A stretch of 64,000 bases of DNA, from positions 59,215 through 123,214 of the forward strand of contig CAMDRT010000011.1 in NCBI GenBank assembly GCA_945906815.1, read 5' to 3'. Below are positions 1-8,196 of the stretch, in pieces. The stretch comes from Bordetella parapertussis. GTDB lineage: Bacteria > Pseudomonadota > Gammaproteobacteria > Burkholderiales > SG8-41. The stretch's first letter is position 1. Every line of letters starts with the position of its first letter. The notes below the pieces were generated by a model, which was given only the letters and a program-made list of their open reading frames with translations, had not been told where the DNA came from and did no database searches. A program made the position numbers and the translations under genes.

Positions 1-59
1 CCATCGCGCGTGAAAAAATGCGTCTTGAGATTATCGACTTCGAGCAGCGGCGCGCTCAT
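1..59 (-). CDS. Oligopeptide/dipeptide ABC transporter ATP-binding protein, N-terminal fragment
   Basis: Only the first 19 codons are inside the window. They read MSAPLLEVDNLKTHFFTRD, the usual opening of OppD/DppD-type ATPases (a short hydrophobic beta strand, then 'L.T.F.T.G'). The start lies 3 bases beyond the stop of the preceding permease gene on the same strand, so it is almost certainly the ATPase of the importer encoded just upstream. No Walker motif is visible because the gene leaves the window. Confidence 0.75.
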   Translation of the reverse strand, partial: MSAPLLEVDNLKTHFFTRD

Positions 60-62
60 CCG

Positions 63-941
63 TTACATCCGCCGCGCGAGTCGCGGATCGAGCGCGTCGC
101 GCATACCGTCGCCCAGCAGGTTGACCGCCAGCACCGTCAGCGACAGAAATATCGCCGGATACAGAATCATGTAACCCGCGATCTGGAACAGGCTGCGCGC
201 CTCAGCCATGATGTTGCCCCAGCTGGGAATATTCGGCGGCGTACCAGCGCCGATGAATGACAGTATCGCTTCGGTGATCATCGCCGAGGCGCACACATAA
301 GTGGCCTGCACCAGCAGCGGCGCCACGATGTTAGGCAATATGTGACGGGTGAGGATGGTCGGCAGCGTGGCGCCGGCGGCGATGGCGGCTTCGACGAACG
401 GCTGCTCGCGCAAGGTCAGCACGAGACTGCGCACCAGGCGCACCACGCGCGGCACTTCGGCGAGCGTGATGGCGAGTATCACGTTTTCGATACTGGCCTT
501 GGTCAGCGCCATCAACGCAATCGCCAGCAGCACCGGCGGTATCGACATCAGGCCGTCCATCATGCGCATCACGATGGCATCGAGCCAGCGCACGAAGCCC
601 GTTACCAGCCCGATGACTAGCCCGGCCAGCGTGCTGAACAGCGCCACCGCGATGCCTACCGTGAGCGACACGCGCGCGCCGTAGAGCACGCGGCTGTACA
701 CATCGCGTCCCAGCATATCGGTGCCAAACCAGAATTCGCCTCCCGGCTGGCGCAACCGCTTGACGGGCATGACCGATTGCGGATCGGTGGTGCCCAGCCA
801 CGGCGCGCACAGCGCGATCAAGATCATCAGCAGCAACACCACGCCGCCGAATATCGCCGTCGGGTGCCTGCGGAAGGCCTCCTTGAATCGCAGCAACGTC
901 GGCGAGGTGGAGCGCGGTGTGGTGATGACGTTGGTGCTCAT
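63..941 (-). CDS. ABC transporter permease, DppC/OppC type
   Basis: A 292-residue inner-membrane permease of a peptide/nickel/opine-type importer. The N-terminus has the OppC-type first membrane segment (about residues 30-48), followed by the family signature FGTDMLGRDVYSRVLYGAR near residue 73. The EAA loop that docks the ATPase is seen as EAAIAAGATLP near residue 183, and the protein ends in the typical GDGMRDALDPR motif. It follows the DppB-like gene with one base between them and precedes the ATPase gene by three bases, so the genes are one operon. The transported substrate is not deducible. Confidence 0.93.
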   Translation of the reverse strand: MSTNVITTPRSTSPTLLRFKEAFRRHPTAIFGGVVLLLMILIALCAPWLGTTDPQSVMPVKRLRQPGGEFWFGTDMLGRDVYSRVLYGARVSLTVGIAVALFSTLAGLVIGLVTGFVRWLDAIVMRMMDGLMSIPPVLLAIALMALTKASIENVILAITLAEVPRVVRLVRSLVLTLREQPFVEAAIAAGATLPTILTRHILPNIVAPLLVQATYVCASAMITEAILSFIGAGTPPNIPSWGNIMAEARSLFQIAGYMILYPAIFLSLTVLAVNLLGDGMRDALDPRLARRM

Positions 942-942
942 G

Positions 943-1884
943 TCAATAGCGGATGCGCGGATCGAAAAACATGTATGACATGTCGACCACGAGATTGATA
1001 AGCACGTAGATGCCCGAAAACAGCAGTATCACGCCCTGTATGACAGGATAGTCGCGGCGCAGGATCGCATCGACGGTGAGGCGTCCGATGCCGGGAATCG
1101 CGAACACGGTTTCGGTGACGATGGCGCCGCTGATGAGCAGCGCGATGCCGATGCCGATGATGGTCATGATCGGCACTGCCGCATTCTTCAGCGCATGACC
1201 GTAGAGCACCGCGCCCGGCGCGAGCCCTTTGGCCTGTGCGGTGCGCACGTAATCCTGCGCCAGCACTTCGAGCATGGAGGCGCGCGTGATGCGCGCGATC
1301 AGCGCCATATAAACGGTGCCGAGCGCGATGCTGGGCAGAATCAGGTGCCGCAGCCACGGCCAGAACCCCTCGCTGATGTTGCGGTAACCCTGCACCGGCA
1401 GCCATTCGAGGTATATCGAAAAAACGCCGATCAGAATGTAAGCCACCACGAACACCGGCAGCGAGAAGCCCAGCACCGAGCAAGCCATCACCGAGCGGTC
1501 GATCCAGGTGCCGGCACGCGCCGCGGCAAGCACGCCGAAGGGCACCGCCACCAGCACCGCGACGATGAGCGTGCATGTGGTGAGCGCGAGCGTGGGTTCG
1601 ATGCGCTGCCCGATCAAGCGCGTGACCGGTAGATTGGTGAATATTGATATGCCCAGATCGCCGCGCAGCAGCGCCCCCACCCAACTGCCGAAACGCGGGA
1701 AAAACGGCTGGTCCAGCCCGAGATTCGCGCGGATGCGCCGGATGTCTTCGTCGGTGGCGACATCACCGGCAATGACCGCCGCCGGATCACCGGGCGTGAA
1801 GTAGAGCAACGAGAACACGACCAGCGCGACCACCGCCATGACGACGAAGGTCGAGACAAGCCGTCTCAATACATACGCGAACAC
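943..1884 (-). CDS. ABC transporter permease, DppB/OppB type
   Basis: A 313-residue permease with about six membrane segments. The family pattern is clear: an N-terminal transmembrane helix, then FTPGDPA (about residues 29-35), LGLDQP near residue 55, and the ATPase-contacting EAA loop (DYVRTAQAKGL, then HALKNA, about residues 219-239). It ends with the usual DPRIRY tail. It lies between the binding-protein gene (25 bases upstream) and the DppC-like gene, and would form the heterodimeric membrane channel with the latter. Confidence 0.93.
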   Translation of the reverse strand: MFAYVLRRLVSTFVVMAVVALVVFSLLYFTPGDPAAVIAGDVATDEDIRRIRANLGLDQPFFPRFGSWVGALLRGDLGISIFTNLPVTRLIGQRIEPTLALTTCTLIVAVLVAVPFGVLAAARAGTWIDRSVMACSVLGFSLPVFVVAYILIGVFSIYLEWLPVQGYRNISEGFWPWLRHLILPSIALGTVYMALIARITRASMLEVLAQDYVRTAQAKGLAPGAVLYGHALKNAAVPIMTIIGIGIALLISGAIVTETVFAIPGIGRLTVDAILRRDYPVIQGVILLFSGIYVLINLVVDMSYMFFDPRIRY

Positions 1885-1909
1885 CGATAAAGCCGGTACA
1901 GGCTAGGCT

Positions 1910-3502
1910 CTATTTTTTCTCCACGTTCCACAGCAGCGCGATCGGCGCGATGATCACGCCCGACAGGTTGCTGCGATACGCCGTCGGCAAGATGAATTGC
2001 GCGGTGGGAATGAACGGCAGGAACTCGAACGCGCGCCGTTGCACGTCTTCCGCCAGTTTCTTCTGCGTCGGCAGGTCGGTGGCGTTAAACCACGCTTCGC
2101 GCAGTTCTTCGAGCTTGGGATCATTGGGCCAGCCGAACCAGGCTTTTTCGCCGGTGCCGCGAATCGGGAAATTCACCGCCGGATTCACCATGTCGGGACC
2201 GACCAGCCAGGTATGGAATATCGACCAGCCGCCTTTTTCTACCGGCTCCTTCGATGCGCGACGCGTGATCAGCGTACCCCAGTCGCCAGCCTGCAATTCG
2301 ACGTTGAGTCCGAGCTTGCGTAAAGTTTCAGTGGTGAGCAGCGACTGCGCGTGTACGATCGGCTGATCGGTGGCGGAGATGATGACGATCTTCTCGCCCT
2401 TGTAGCCTGCTTCCTTGATCAACTGCTTGGCTTTTTCCAGGTCGCGCTTGCCCTTCAGCTTCTCGGCGCCGACTTCGGTGGACAGCGGCGTCCTACAGGT
2501 GAAGAACGAGTAGCACGGATAACCGTTTTTTGGGTCGCCCGCGATGCCAAGCACGTAATCTGGTTGATTCACGGCGTAGAGCAGTGCTTCGCGCATCTTC
2601 GGATTGTTGAACGGCGCATGCAGGAAGTTAAAGCGGATCACGCCCATTGAGCCGAGCGGATCGATGTTCTCGATCTTGATGTCCTTGTTCCTGCTCAGCA
2701 GCGGTATCAGGTCGGGTGGCAGTTGCTCCCACCAGTCGGCTTCGCCCGCATTCAGCGCGGCGGCTGCGGTGGCGGAGTCGGGAATGTACAGCCACTCCAC
2801 GCGATCGACCTTCACCACCTTGCCGCCGGAAGCCCAGCTCGGCGCTTCTTTGCGCGGTACGTAGTCGGTGTTCTTCACGTACACCACTTTATTGCCCGGT
2901 ACCCATTCGGCGCTGACAAACTTGAACGGCCCCGAACCGATGGTTTCCTTGATGTTGGTGAAGGCATCGGTCTTGGCGATTCTCTCCGGCATGATGAACG
3001 GCACGTTGGAAGAGGGCTTGGCCAGCGCATCCAGCGTCAGCGGGAACGCTTTCTTCAGTTTCAGCGTGAAAGTCCTGTCGTTTACCGCACTCCACGACGC
3101 CGTCGATTCGGCGAGCTTCTGGCCGAGCGCGTCGCGCTTCGCCCAGCGTTCGATGGAGGCTATGCAATCCGCCGAGCGCACCGGCGCACCGTCGTGAAAT
3201 TTCAGTCCGTCACGCAAGGTGAAGGTGTACGTGAGCTGATCCTTGCTGATCTCGTGCTTGTCCACCATCTGCGGCTTGACCTGGAACTTGCCGTCCATCG
3301 CGAACAGCGTGTCGTAGATCATGTAGCCGTGATTACGCGTGATGTACGCGGTGGTGGCAATCGGATCGAGGATGCGTAAATCGGCTTGTGCGATGAACTT
3401 CAGCGTCTTCTGCTGCGCGTTGGCGTTGAGCGCGGGCAGCAGCAACATCGCCGCTGCTGCTACGACGCCAAATAAGCGTGCCACGGCGTATTTCATAAGC
3501 AT
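1910..3502 (-). CDS. ABC transporter substrate-binding protein, family 5
   Basis: A 530-residue periplasmic solute receptor of the SBP_bac_5 (DppA/OppA/NikA) family. A signal peptide is evident: basic start, hydrophobic core to about residue 24, and a cut after NANA. The mature protein has the expected opening (D.R.LDP), the motif FTLRDGLKFHDGAPVRSADC near residue 95, and LYAVNQPDYVLGIAGD near residue 315. It is the first gene of the importer operon. A second ATG two codons in is an alternative start. The family binds peptides, opines, nickel or heme, and sequence alone does not choose among these. Confidence 0.92.
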   Translation of the reverse strand: MLMKYAVARLFGVVAAAAMLLLPALNANAQQKTLKFIAQADLRILDPIATTAYITRNHGYMIYDTLFAMDGKFQVKPQMVDKHEISKDQLTYTFTLRDGLKFHDGAPVRSADCIASIERWAKRDALGQKLAESTASWSAVNDRTFTLKLKKAFPLTLDALAKPSSNVPFIMPERIAKTDAFTNIKETIGSGPFKFVSAEWVPGNKVVYVKNTDYVPRKEAPSWASGGKVVKVDRVEWLYIPDSATAAAALNAGEADWWEQLPPDLIPLLSRNKDIKIENIDPLGSMGVIRFNFLHAPFNNPKMREALLYAVNQPDYVLGIAGDPKNGYPCYSFFTCRTPLSTEVGAEKLKGKRDLEKAKQLIKEAGYKGEKIVIISATDQPIVHAQSLLTTETLRKLGLNVELQAGDWGTLITRRASKEPVEKGGWSIFHTWLVGPDMVNPAVNFPIRGTGEKAWFGWPNDPKLEELREAWFNATDLPTQKKLAEDVQRRAFEFLPFIPTAQFILPTAYRSNLSGVIIAPIALLWNVEKK

Positions 3503-3646
3503 TCCCCCTTTGCATGGTTAATCGAAAAGCGTTACCGGAACCAACGAATAGGCTTATCGAAGAGCGGTACAGTCGCCGCCCGCAATCCGCTGCCGGTGAC
3601 CACTCTATACTATAACAGCAAGGTTGCGTGCGCCGGTGCAAGCCCC

Positions 3647-3665
3647 TCTCACCAAACCGGTGAGA
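3647..3665. other. Small hairpin between divergently placed transcripts
   Basis: TCTCACC (3647-3653) and GGTGAGA (3659-3665) form a perfect 7-base stem with a 5-base loop, 16 bases past the stop of the lactonase gene on the minus strand. There is no T-run after it in that direction, so it is at best a weak or factor-assisted terminator. Confidence 0.25.
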
Positions 3666-3680
3666 AGAACGTGCTACCGC

Positions 3681-4604
3681 TTAACCCGGAATCACACCAC
3701 GCGTTTTGGTTTGAATGCGGTAGACGCTGGTGCGCGCGGTTAAAAAAAGCACACTGCCATCTTCGCCCCAGGCCAGGTTTGCCGGCAGTTCGGGCAGAAT
3801 GATGCGGCCGAGCAAGGTGCCATCGGCGCGGCACACCCACACCCCGCCCGGACCCGTGCTGAACACATTGCCCTGCAGGTCCACCTTCAGGCCGTCGGGC
3901 ACACCGGGGTCGCTGGAGGCCATATCCAGCACAATACGGCTGTGGGTCAGGCTGCCATCCGCACGCACGTCAAAGGCACGTATATGTTTGCGGGCGGAAT
4001 CGTCGATATAGAGTATGGCTTCGTCAGGCGAGAATGCCAAACCATTGGGGAGTTGAAAGTCATCCACCAACAATTGCAGCTCCCCGTCCGGCGCAAGCCG
4101 GTAGACCCCGTTACAGGATTGTTCTTTGCCGGGAATGGCAGCGGCCCACCAGCCTTCCGGACGCGTCGCGCCCGGCGTGCCGATTTGTACCGCGTACGGC
4201 GGGTCGGTGAAGTAGATGGCGCCGTCGGATTTGATCACCACATCGTTTGGGCTATTCAGGCGCTTGCCCTGGAACCGATCCGCCAGCATGGTGCGCGCGC
4301 CATCGCCGGTAATGCGCGATACACCGCGGCCGCCATGTTCGGCAGCCAGCACCTCACCCTGACCATCCAGTGTGAGACCGTTTGAGCGACCCGTCGCAAA
4401 GGTGGTCAGCTCCGGGCCTTCCGGCAAGCGGCGCCAGCGCACGATACGGTTGTTCGGAATATCGCTGAACAGCAGCGTGTTATCACGCTTGCGCCACAGC
4501 GGCCCTTCGGTAAACCCGAGCCCGCCGGCGATGCGCTCGATGGGCGCATCCGCGGCGATGAGGTCATGCAGTCCTGCGTTTCGCACCTCTAACGTTGACA
4601 TCAC
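3681..4604 (-). CDS. SMP-30/gluconolactonase/LRE family protein
   Basis: A 307-residue six-bladed beta-propeller lactonase. Calcium-ligand segments of the family are present in order: GFTEGPLW (Glu near residue 33), LNSPNDVVIKSDGAIYFTD near residue 115 (the conserved Asn-Asp pair), LPNGLAFSPDEAILYIDDS near residue 185, and VPDGLKVDLQGNVF near residue 235. Relatives hydrolyse sugar lactones or other cyclic esters. There is no signal peptide, so the enzyme is probably cytoplasmic. It stands alone, ending before the importer operon. Substrate unknown. Confidence 0.9.
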   Translation of the reverse strand: MMSTLEVRNAGLHDLIAADAPIERIAGGLGFTEGPLWRKRDNTLLFSDIPNNRIVRWRRLPEGPELTTFATGRSNGLTLDGQGEVLAAEHGGRGVSRITGDGARTMLADRFQGKRLNSPNDVVIKSDGAIYFTDPPYAVQIGTPGATRPEGWWAAAIPGKEQSCNGVYRLAPDGELQLLVDDFQLPNGLAFSPDEAILYIDDSARKHIRAFDVRADGSLTHSRIVLDMASSDPGVPDGLKVDLQGNVFSTGPGGVWVCRADGTLLGRIILPELPANLAWGEDGSVLFLTARTSVYRIQTKTRGVIPG

Positions 4605-4686
4605 TTTCTCCTCAAGTTTTACAGCAATGGTTTAGGCCGCGGAAAAGCATACGCTTAGTATCCATTATGGGCCAGCTTGTCAGCGT

Positions 4687-4893
4687 CCAATGGCACTATC
4701 TTAAGCGTGTCCAGGGTGCGCGCCGGTCACCAGCCACAGGTGGTGGCACACGTGCAATGCGCATCCCGCAACGGCGAACTTCAAGACCATTAACCACGGA
4801 AAACGCGGAACACACAGAAAAATTCCGCGCACTTGTTTTTTCCGCGTATTCCGTGTGTTCCGTGGTAAATCGCCCTTAAGATAGCGCCATTGG
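4687..4893. mobile_element. MITE-like non-autonomous element with TIRs and 9-bp target duplication
   Basis: The left end CCAATGGCACTATCTTAAG (4687-4705) and the reverse complement of the right end (4875-4893) match at 18 of 19 bases. The element is flanked immediately on both sides by the 9-base direct repeat TGTCAGCGT (4678-4686 and 4894-4902), a classical target-site duplication. The 207-base interior has no plausible gene, so any movement would need a transposase in trans. It fills most of the gap between the lactonase gene and the crotonase gene (4605-4966). The remaining flanks hold only the lactonase leader and the GAGAGAG ribosome site of the crotonase. Confidence 0.85.
4792..4867. repeat. 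Palindrome of about 9-base tandem units inside the MITE-like element
   Basis: The left arm carries ACCACGGAA, AACGCGGAA and CACACAGAA in a row, and the right arm carries the inverted series TTCCGCG, TATTCCGTG, TGTTCCGTGGTA. The two arms would form an imperfect stem around an AT-rich loop. The build resembles the other tandem-unit palindromes of this window (25.4, 27.9, 30.8, 37.4 and 40.1 kb), with a different unit. Confidence 0.7.
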
Positions 4894-4966
4894 TGTCAGC
4901 GTCGCGTTTCCCCAGTGGGCGGATTGCGTGATACGCTTATAGAACGTAATTTCTAGAGAGAGAACC

Positions 4967-5740
4967 ATGGCCTACGAACATATCCTGGTTGACCACGAAG
5001 AGGGCGTCGCCATCCTCACGCTCAACCGGCCAGAGAAACTGAACGCGATGAACCGCAAGTTGGGGCAGGAACTGCACCACGCGATGAAGCAGGCTGAAGC
5101 GGACGATAGCATAGGCTGCATCGTGATCACCGGCGCCGGTGAGCGCGCATTCACCGCGGGTGGCGATATCCACGAGCAGTTGTCGAATGATGCAAAGTTT
5201 TCCGACCAGCAACTGGATGAGATGCGCGACAACAAGATGCGCTATGAATTATCCGCATGCGCAAAGCCGGTCATCGGCATGGTGAACGGCCTCGCCTATG
5301 GCGGTGGCGCGGTGCTGGTGTCGTCGCTCGATATGCGGGTGGGCTGCGAAGGGTCAAAGTTCCGCTTTCTGGCCGCTGCCTATGGCCGCATCAACAGCAC
5401 CTGGACCCTGCCCAACCAGGTGGGTTGGCCGATGGCCAAAGAATTGTTGTTTACCGCGCGTATCGTGGAGGCGGAAGAAGCCTATCGCATCGGGCTGCTG
5501 AATCACCTGGTGCCGCGCGCGCAACTGCGCACCAAGACCATGGAACTCGCCAAGATGATCGCGGCCAACCATCGTGGCGCAGTCATCGGCGTCAAGGCGC
5601 TCTTGTTGCAGCAAATGAATCAAGGGCTGGAAGCGCAGTTCGATGCGGAACACGAATACACCACGCACGTGCTGCGCGGGGCGAAGGCCAAGGATGCGTT
5701 CCCCGAATTCATGGCACGCAAGGGCCTGGTGTCGGGCTAA
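4967..5740 (+). CDS. Enoyl-CoA hydratase/isomerase (crotonase) family protein, atypical active site
   Basis: A 257-residue crotonase-fold protein. The fold marks are NRPEKLNAMN near residue 19, the oxyanion-hole segment FTAGGDI near residue 61, and VNGLAYGGGAVLVSSLDMRVG near residue 106. In classical hydratases one catalytic glutamate follows the GGG turn (GGGxE). Here that position is Val, and I see no glutamate at the second site either (LAAAYGRIN). The protein may therefore act as an isomerase, hydrolase or other crotonase rather than a true hydratase. A GAGAGAG ribosome site precedes the ATG. The FKBP gene follows after two bases, so the two are probably co-transcribed. Confidence 0.85.
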   Translation: MAYEHILVDHEEGVAILTLNRPEKLNAMNRKLGQELHHAMKQAEADDSIGCIVITGAGERAFTAGGDIHEQLSNDAKFSDQQLDEMRDNKMRYELSACAKPVIGMVNGLAYGGGAVLVSSLDMRVGCEGSKFRFLAAAYGRINSTWTLPNQVGWPMAKELLFTARIVEAEEAYRIGLLNHLVPRAQLRTKTMELAKMIAANHRGAVIGVKALLLQQMNQGLEAQFDAEHEYTTHVLRGAKAKDAFPEFMARKGLVSG

Positions 5741-5742
5741 TC

Positions 5743-6219
5743 ATGAACAATAATCGCCCTGCTCCCATTGCATTTTTGAAATGCGTCCTCGCCGCCACCG
5801 TTGCCGGTGGCTTGCTTATGGCCGGCACCGCCCTTGCGCAAACCAGCCCTGACGCCACGCTCGCCGCTGCGGCAAAAGAAGCCGGCGCCACAGTGACCGC
5901 CAGCGGCCTGGTCATTCGTATGCTCAAGGAAGGCAAGGGCACTCAGCCCACCGCCTCATCCACCGTCAAGGTGCATTACAAGGGCACCTTTCCCGATGGC
6001 AAGGAGTTCGACAGTTCCTACAAACGCGGCGAGCCGATTGAGTTTCCGCTGAACGGCGTGATCAAGTGCTGGACCGAGGGCGTCGCCCTGATGAAGACCG
6101 GCGGCAGCGCAAAGCTCACCTGCCCGTCATCGATCGCCTACGGGGCGCGCGGTGCAGGCGGCGTGATTCCACCGCATGCGACTCTGGTGTTCGAGGTGGA
6201 GCTGCTGGGCGTGCGCTGA
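5743..6219 (+). CDS. Exported FKBP-type peptidyl-prolyl cis-trans isomerase
   Basis: A 158-residue protein with a signal peptide (hydrophobic core about residues 10-28, cut after ALAQ) and one FKBP domain from about residue 75: VKVHYKGTFPDGKEFDSSY, then the hinge FPLNGVIKCW, and SIAYGARGAGGVIPPHATLVFEVELL at the end. It should catalyse prolyl isomerisation of periplasmic proteins. The start was chosen because the signal peptide begins there, two bases after the crotonase stop. Reading further upstream only shadows the crotonase gene. The Cys in VIKCW replaces the glycine common at this place. Confidence 0.93.
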   Translation: MNNNRPAPIAFLKCVLAATVAGGLLMAGTALAQTSPDATLAAAAKEAGATVTASGLVIRMLKEGKGTQPTASSTVKVHYKGTFPDGKEFDSSYKRGEPIEFPLNGVIKCWTEGVALMKTGGSAKLTCPSSIAYGARGAGGVIPPHATLVFEVELLGVR

Positions 6220-6222
6220 CGT

Positions 6223-7077
6223 TCAATCGAAGAATGCGAAAGCCCGGGTTTCGATGCTTTCGCGCGGCGGCGCGCCTGCGGGCGTCGCCGGATCGTCAAA
6301 CGCGCTGTGCGCGGTAAAGCGCGAGGGCATCCTCGCATCGGAATCGAATACCTTGAACACCAACGCCTCGTGACGCTCCATTTTCGGGAAGTGGAACCAG
6401 GCGTGCGCCGGATTATGCGCGATGTGATAGACCTCGCCGGTACGATCCTGGTAGCGCCGCTCCACCTTGATGAAACCTTTTTGCGGAATGGAGCGGCCAT
6501 CGCAGATGCCGAGTGGATCGATCAGCACTGTGCCGCGGATCGGCCGCCACACCTGAATGATGGCCCAGCGCTTGCCGAAGCGGCGCTCGGCTTCCGCATC
6601 GCCGATGATCTCACGCAGCCGCCGCGGCGCAGACGCCTCGGTATAGTCGTTGTGCACGCCCTTGACGGTAGGCCGCGCACCCAAGGACTGCTGCATCTGT
6701 TCATCACTGACGCGCAGGGTGTGGTCGAACACCCGTACTGCGGCGGCGCCGGAATGTTTCCGGATGAGCGCTTGCACCTCTAGGTCGTAGACGCTGCTGC
6801 GCTCGGCTTCGTTGGTGAAGTCTTGGACCTGCGTCAGGTGATCGGCGAACACAAATCCGTGCGTATCGAGCTTGAAGGTGTTGCGCAACGGCCTGCCATT
6901 GCGCACGCGCATCTCGTGCTGCTGGTATTGCGGCGCGACCGCCAGGTGCGCCCTCTCCGGCCAGTCGATATAGCGCACCGGCGGCACGCCGGTGTCGACT
7001 ATGTAATTGAAGAGGGCGCGCATATTGTCAGACGTGTCTATCGTTGCGGTGGGCAGCACTTCGGCGATGAGCGGCAT
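6223..7077 (-). CDS. CmcJ/NvfI-family oxidoreductase
   Basis: A 284-residue protein of the CmcJ/NvfI (AsaB/GA4-desaturase-like) family, which is related to non-heme iron oxygenases. Family marks include an opening with a Pro-rich beta strand (GVPPVRYIDWPE), HGFVFADHLTQVQDFTNE near residue 73, VHNDYTEASAPRRLR near residue 135, and IIQVWRPIRGTVLIDPLGICDGRS near residue 170. I chose the start MPLIAEVLP because an AGGGA site lies just upstream. Longer in-frame starts lack one. It is convergent with the FKBP gene (3 bases apart) and divergent from the aldolase gene. The reaction is unknown. Confidence 0.8.
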   Translation of the reverse strand: MPLIAEVLPTATIDTSDNMRALFNYIVDTGVPPVRYIDWPERAHLAVAPQYQQHEMRVRNGRPLRNTFKLDTHGFVFADHLTQVQDFTNEAERSSVYDLEVQALIRKHSGAAAVRVFDHTLRVSDEQMQQSLGARPTVKGVHNDYTEASAPRRLREIIGDAEAERRFGKRWAIIQVWRPIRGTVLIDPLGICDGRSIPQKGFIKVERRYQDRTGEVYHIAHNPAHAWFHFPKMERHEALVFKVFDSDARMPSRFTAHSAFDDPATPAGAPPRESIETRAFAFFD

Positions 7078-7217
7078 GGGATGTCCCTGCGAGGGTGTAT
7101 TGCGCAAGATCATAGCGCTTTTTTCAAAACTGCGCGCACACCACACACATCCGCCATCCCGGATACAATTGCGTGGGACTTTTGATCGAGCAACAACACC
7201 ACTAAGGGATACAACTC

Positions 7218-8021
7218 ATGCGCATCAATCGCGTAAAGAAACTCTGGCGTGAAGGCAAATCATCGGTAGGCGGATGGCTGTCCATTCCACACTGCGTGCA
7301 GGCCGAGGTGATGGCCCATACCGGGCTCGACTGGCTGTGCATCGACATGCAGCATGGCTGTATCGACTACTCGGATGTGGTGCCGATGCTGACCGCGATC
7401 TCCACCACCAACGTGATGCCGTTTGTGCGTGTGCCGTGGAACGAACCGGCCATGATCATGAAAGTGCTGGATGCCGGCGCCTATGGCGTGATCGTGCCGA
7501 TGGTGAGTAACCGCGAGGAAGCCGAGCGTGCGGTCGCCGCCTGCCGCTATCCGCCAGTGGGCATGCGCAGCAACGGGCCGAATCGCGTGATGTTCTACGC
7601 CGGGTCCGACTATCAAAAGCACGCGAATGACGAAGTGGCGTGTATCGTGATGATAGAAACGCCCGAGGGTATCGAAAAGATGGACGAGATCATTTCTACG
7701 CCCGGCGTGGACGCGGCCTACATCGGCCCCACCGATCTGGCCCTGGCACTGGGACTGCCGCCGGTGATGGACAACGACGAACCGAAACACGTCGCCACCG
7801 TCAACCGCATACTCGAAACCTGCAAGCGTCACAACAAAGTCGCCGGCATGCACACCGCCAGTTCGAAGTTCACGCAGCGTTATCTGGATCAGGGTTTCCA
7901 GATGGTGATGCTCGGCACCGATCGCAGCGGCATGTCGAACTATTTCAAAGCCGAAATCGGCCGCCTGAGCGGCTGGGCGCCGCTGACGCCGGGTAGCGCG
8001 CCGGACAAGGGGGGTTACTGA
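7218..8021 (+). CDS. HpcH/HpaI-family aldolase
   Basis: A 267-residue class II (metal-dependent) aldolase of the HpaI/GarL/RhmA type, which splits 4-hydroxy-2-oxo acids to pyruvate and an aldehyde. Motifs in order: DMQHG near residue 45 with the catalytic His (the usual Glu before it is Gln here), the pyruvate-contacting Arg in PFVRVPW near residue 75, GVIVPMV near residue 97, the metal-binding Glu in MIETPEG near residue 152, and the metal-binding Asp in YIGPTDLALALG near residue 178. AAGGGAT precedes the start. It is divergent from the CmcJ-like gene and may serve the same degradative route. Confidence 0.9.
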   Translation: MRINRVKKLWREGKSSVGGWLSIPHCVQAEVMAHTGLDWLCIDMQHGCIDYSDVVPMLTAISTTNVMPFVRVPWNEPAMIMKVLDAGAYGVIVPMVSNREEAERAVAACRYPPVGMRSNGPNRVMFYAGSDYQKHANDEVACIVMIETPEGIEKMDEIISTPGVDAAYIGPTDLALALGLPPVMDNDEPKHVATVNRILETCKRHNKVAGMHTASSKFTQRYLDQGFQMVMLGTDRSGMSNYFKAEIGRLSGWAPLTPGSAPDKGGY

Positions 8022-8045
8022 ACGGCGTACAGAACAGGCGCGGCG

Positions 8046-8153
8046 TCAGCCGCCGCGCAGCGCCTGAAAAATCACCCCCTCGTCAGCCGCGCTCAGCGGC
8101 TGTGCCAGTGCGCTCACCTGCTTGCCGTTGACGAAATGCGGATATGCTCCTGG
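8046..8153 (-). pseudogene. C-terminal remnant of a MoaD/ThiS-like sulfur carrier
   Basis: About 35 codons on the minus strand read PHFVNGKQVSALAQPL, then SAADEGVIFQALRGG and a stop. The pattern (a beta strand with VNG, a 'PL..gDEv.iF.al' turn and a terminal Gly-Gly) is that of MoaD/ThiS-type ubiquitin-fold carriers, whose last two glycines are thiocarboxylated. No start codon or N-terminal half exists in this frame upstream, so it appears to be a decayed gene tail. Identification rests on short motifs. Confidence 0.4.
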
Positions 8154-8196
8154 TGTATGAGCGCAGCGCGCTGAGGATCCATTAAACGCGCAGTCA

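Noticed and set aside
5257..5742. N-terminal extension of the FKBP protein into the crotonase gene
   Set aside because: The signal peptide starts at MNNNRPAPIAF (5743). Upstream residues are an out-of-frame shadow of the crotonase.
7078..7146. Longer start for the CmcJ-like protein
   Set aside because: The added residues have no family similarity and no ribosome site, while MPLIAEVLP has AGGGA upstream.
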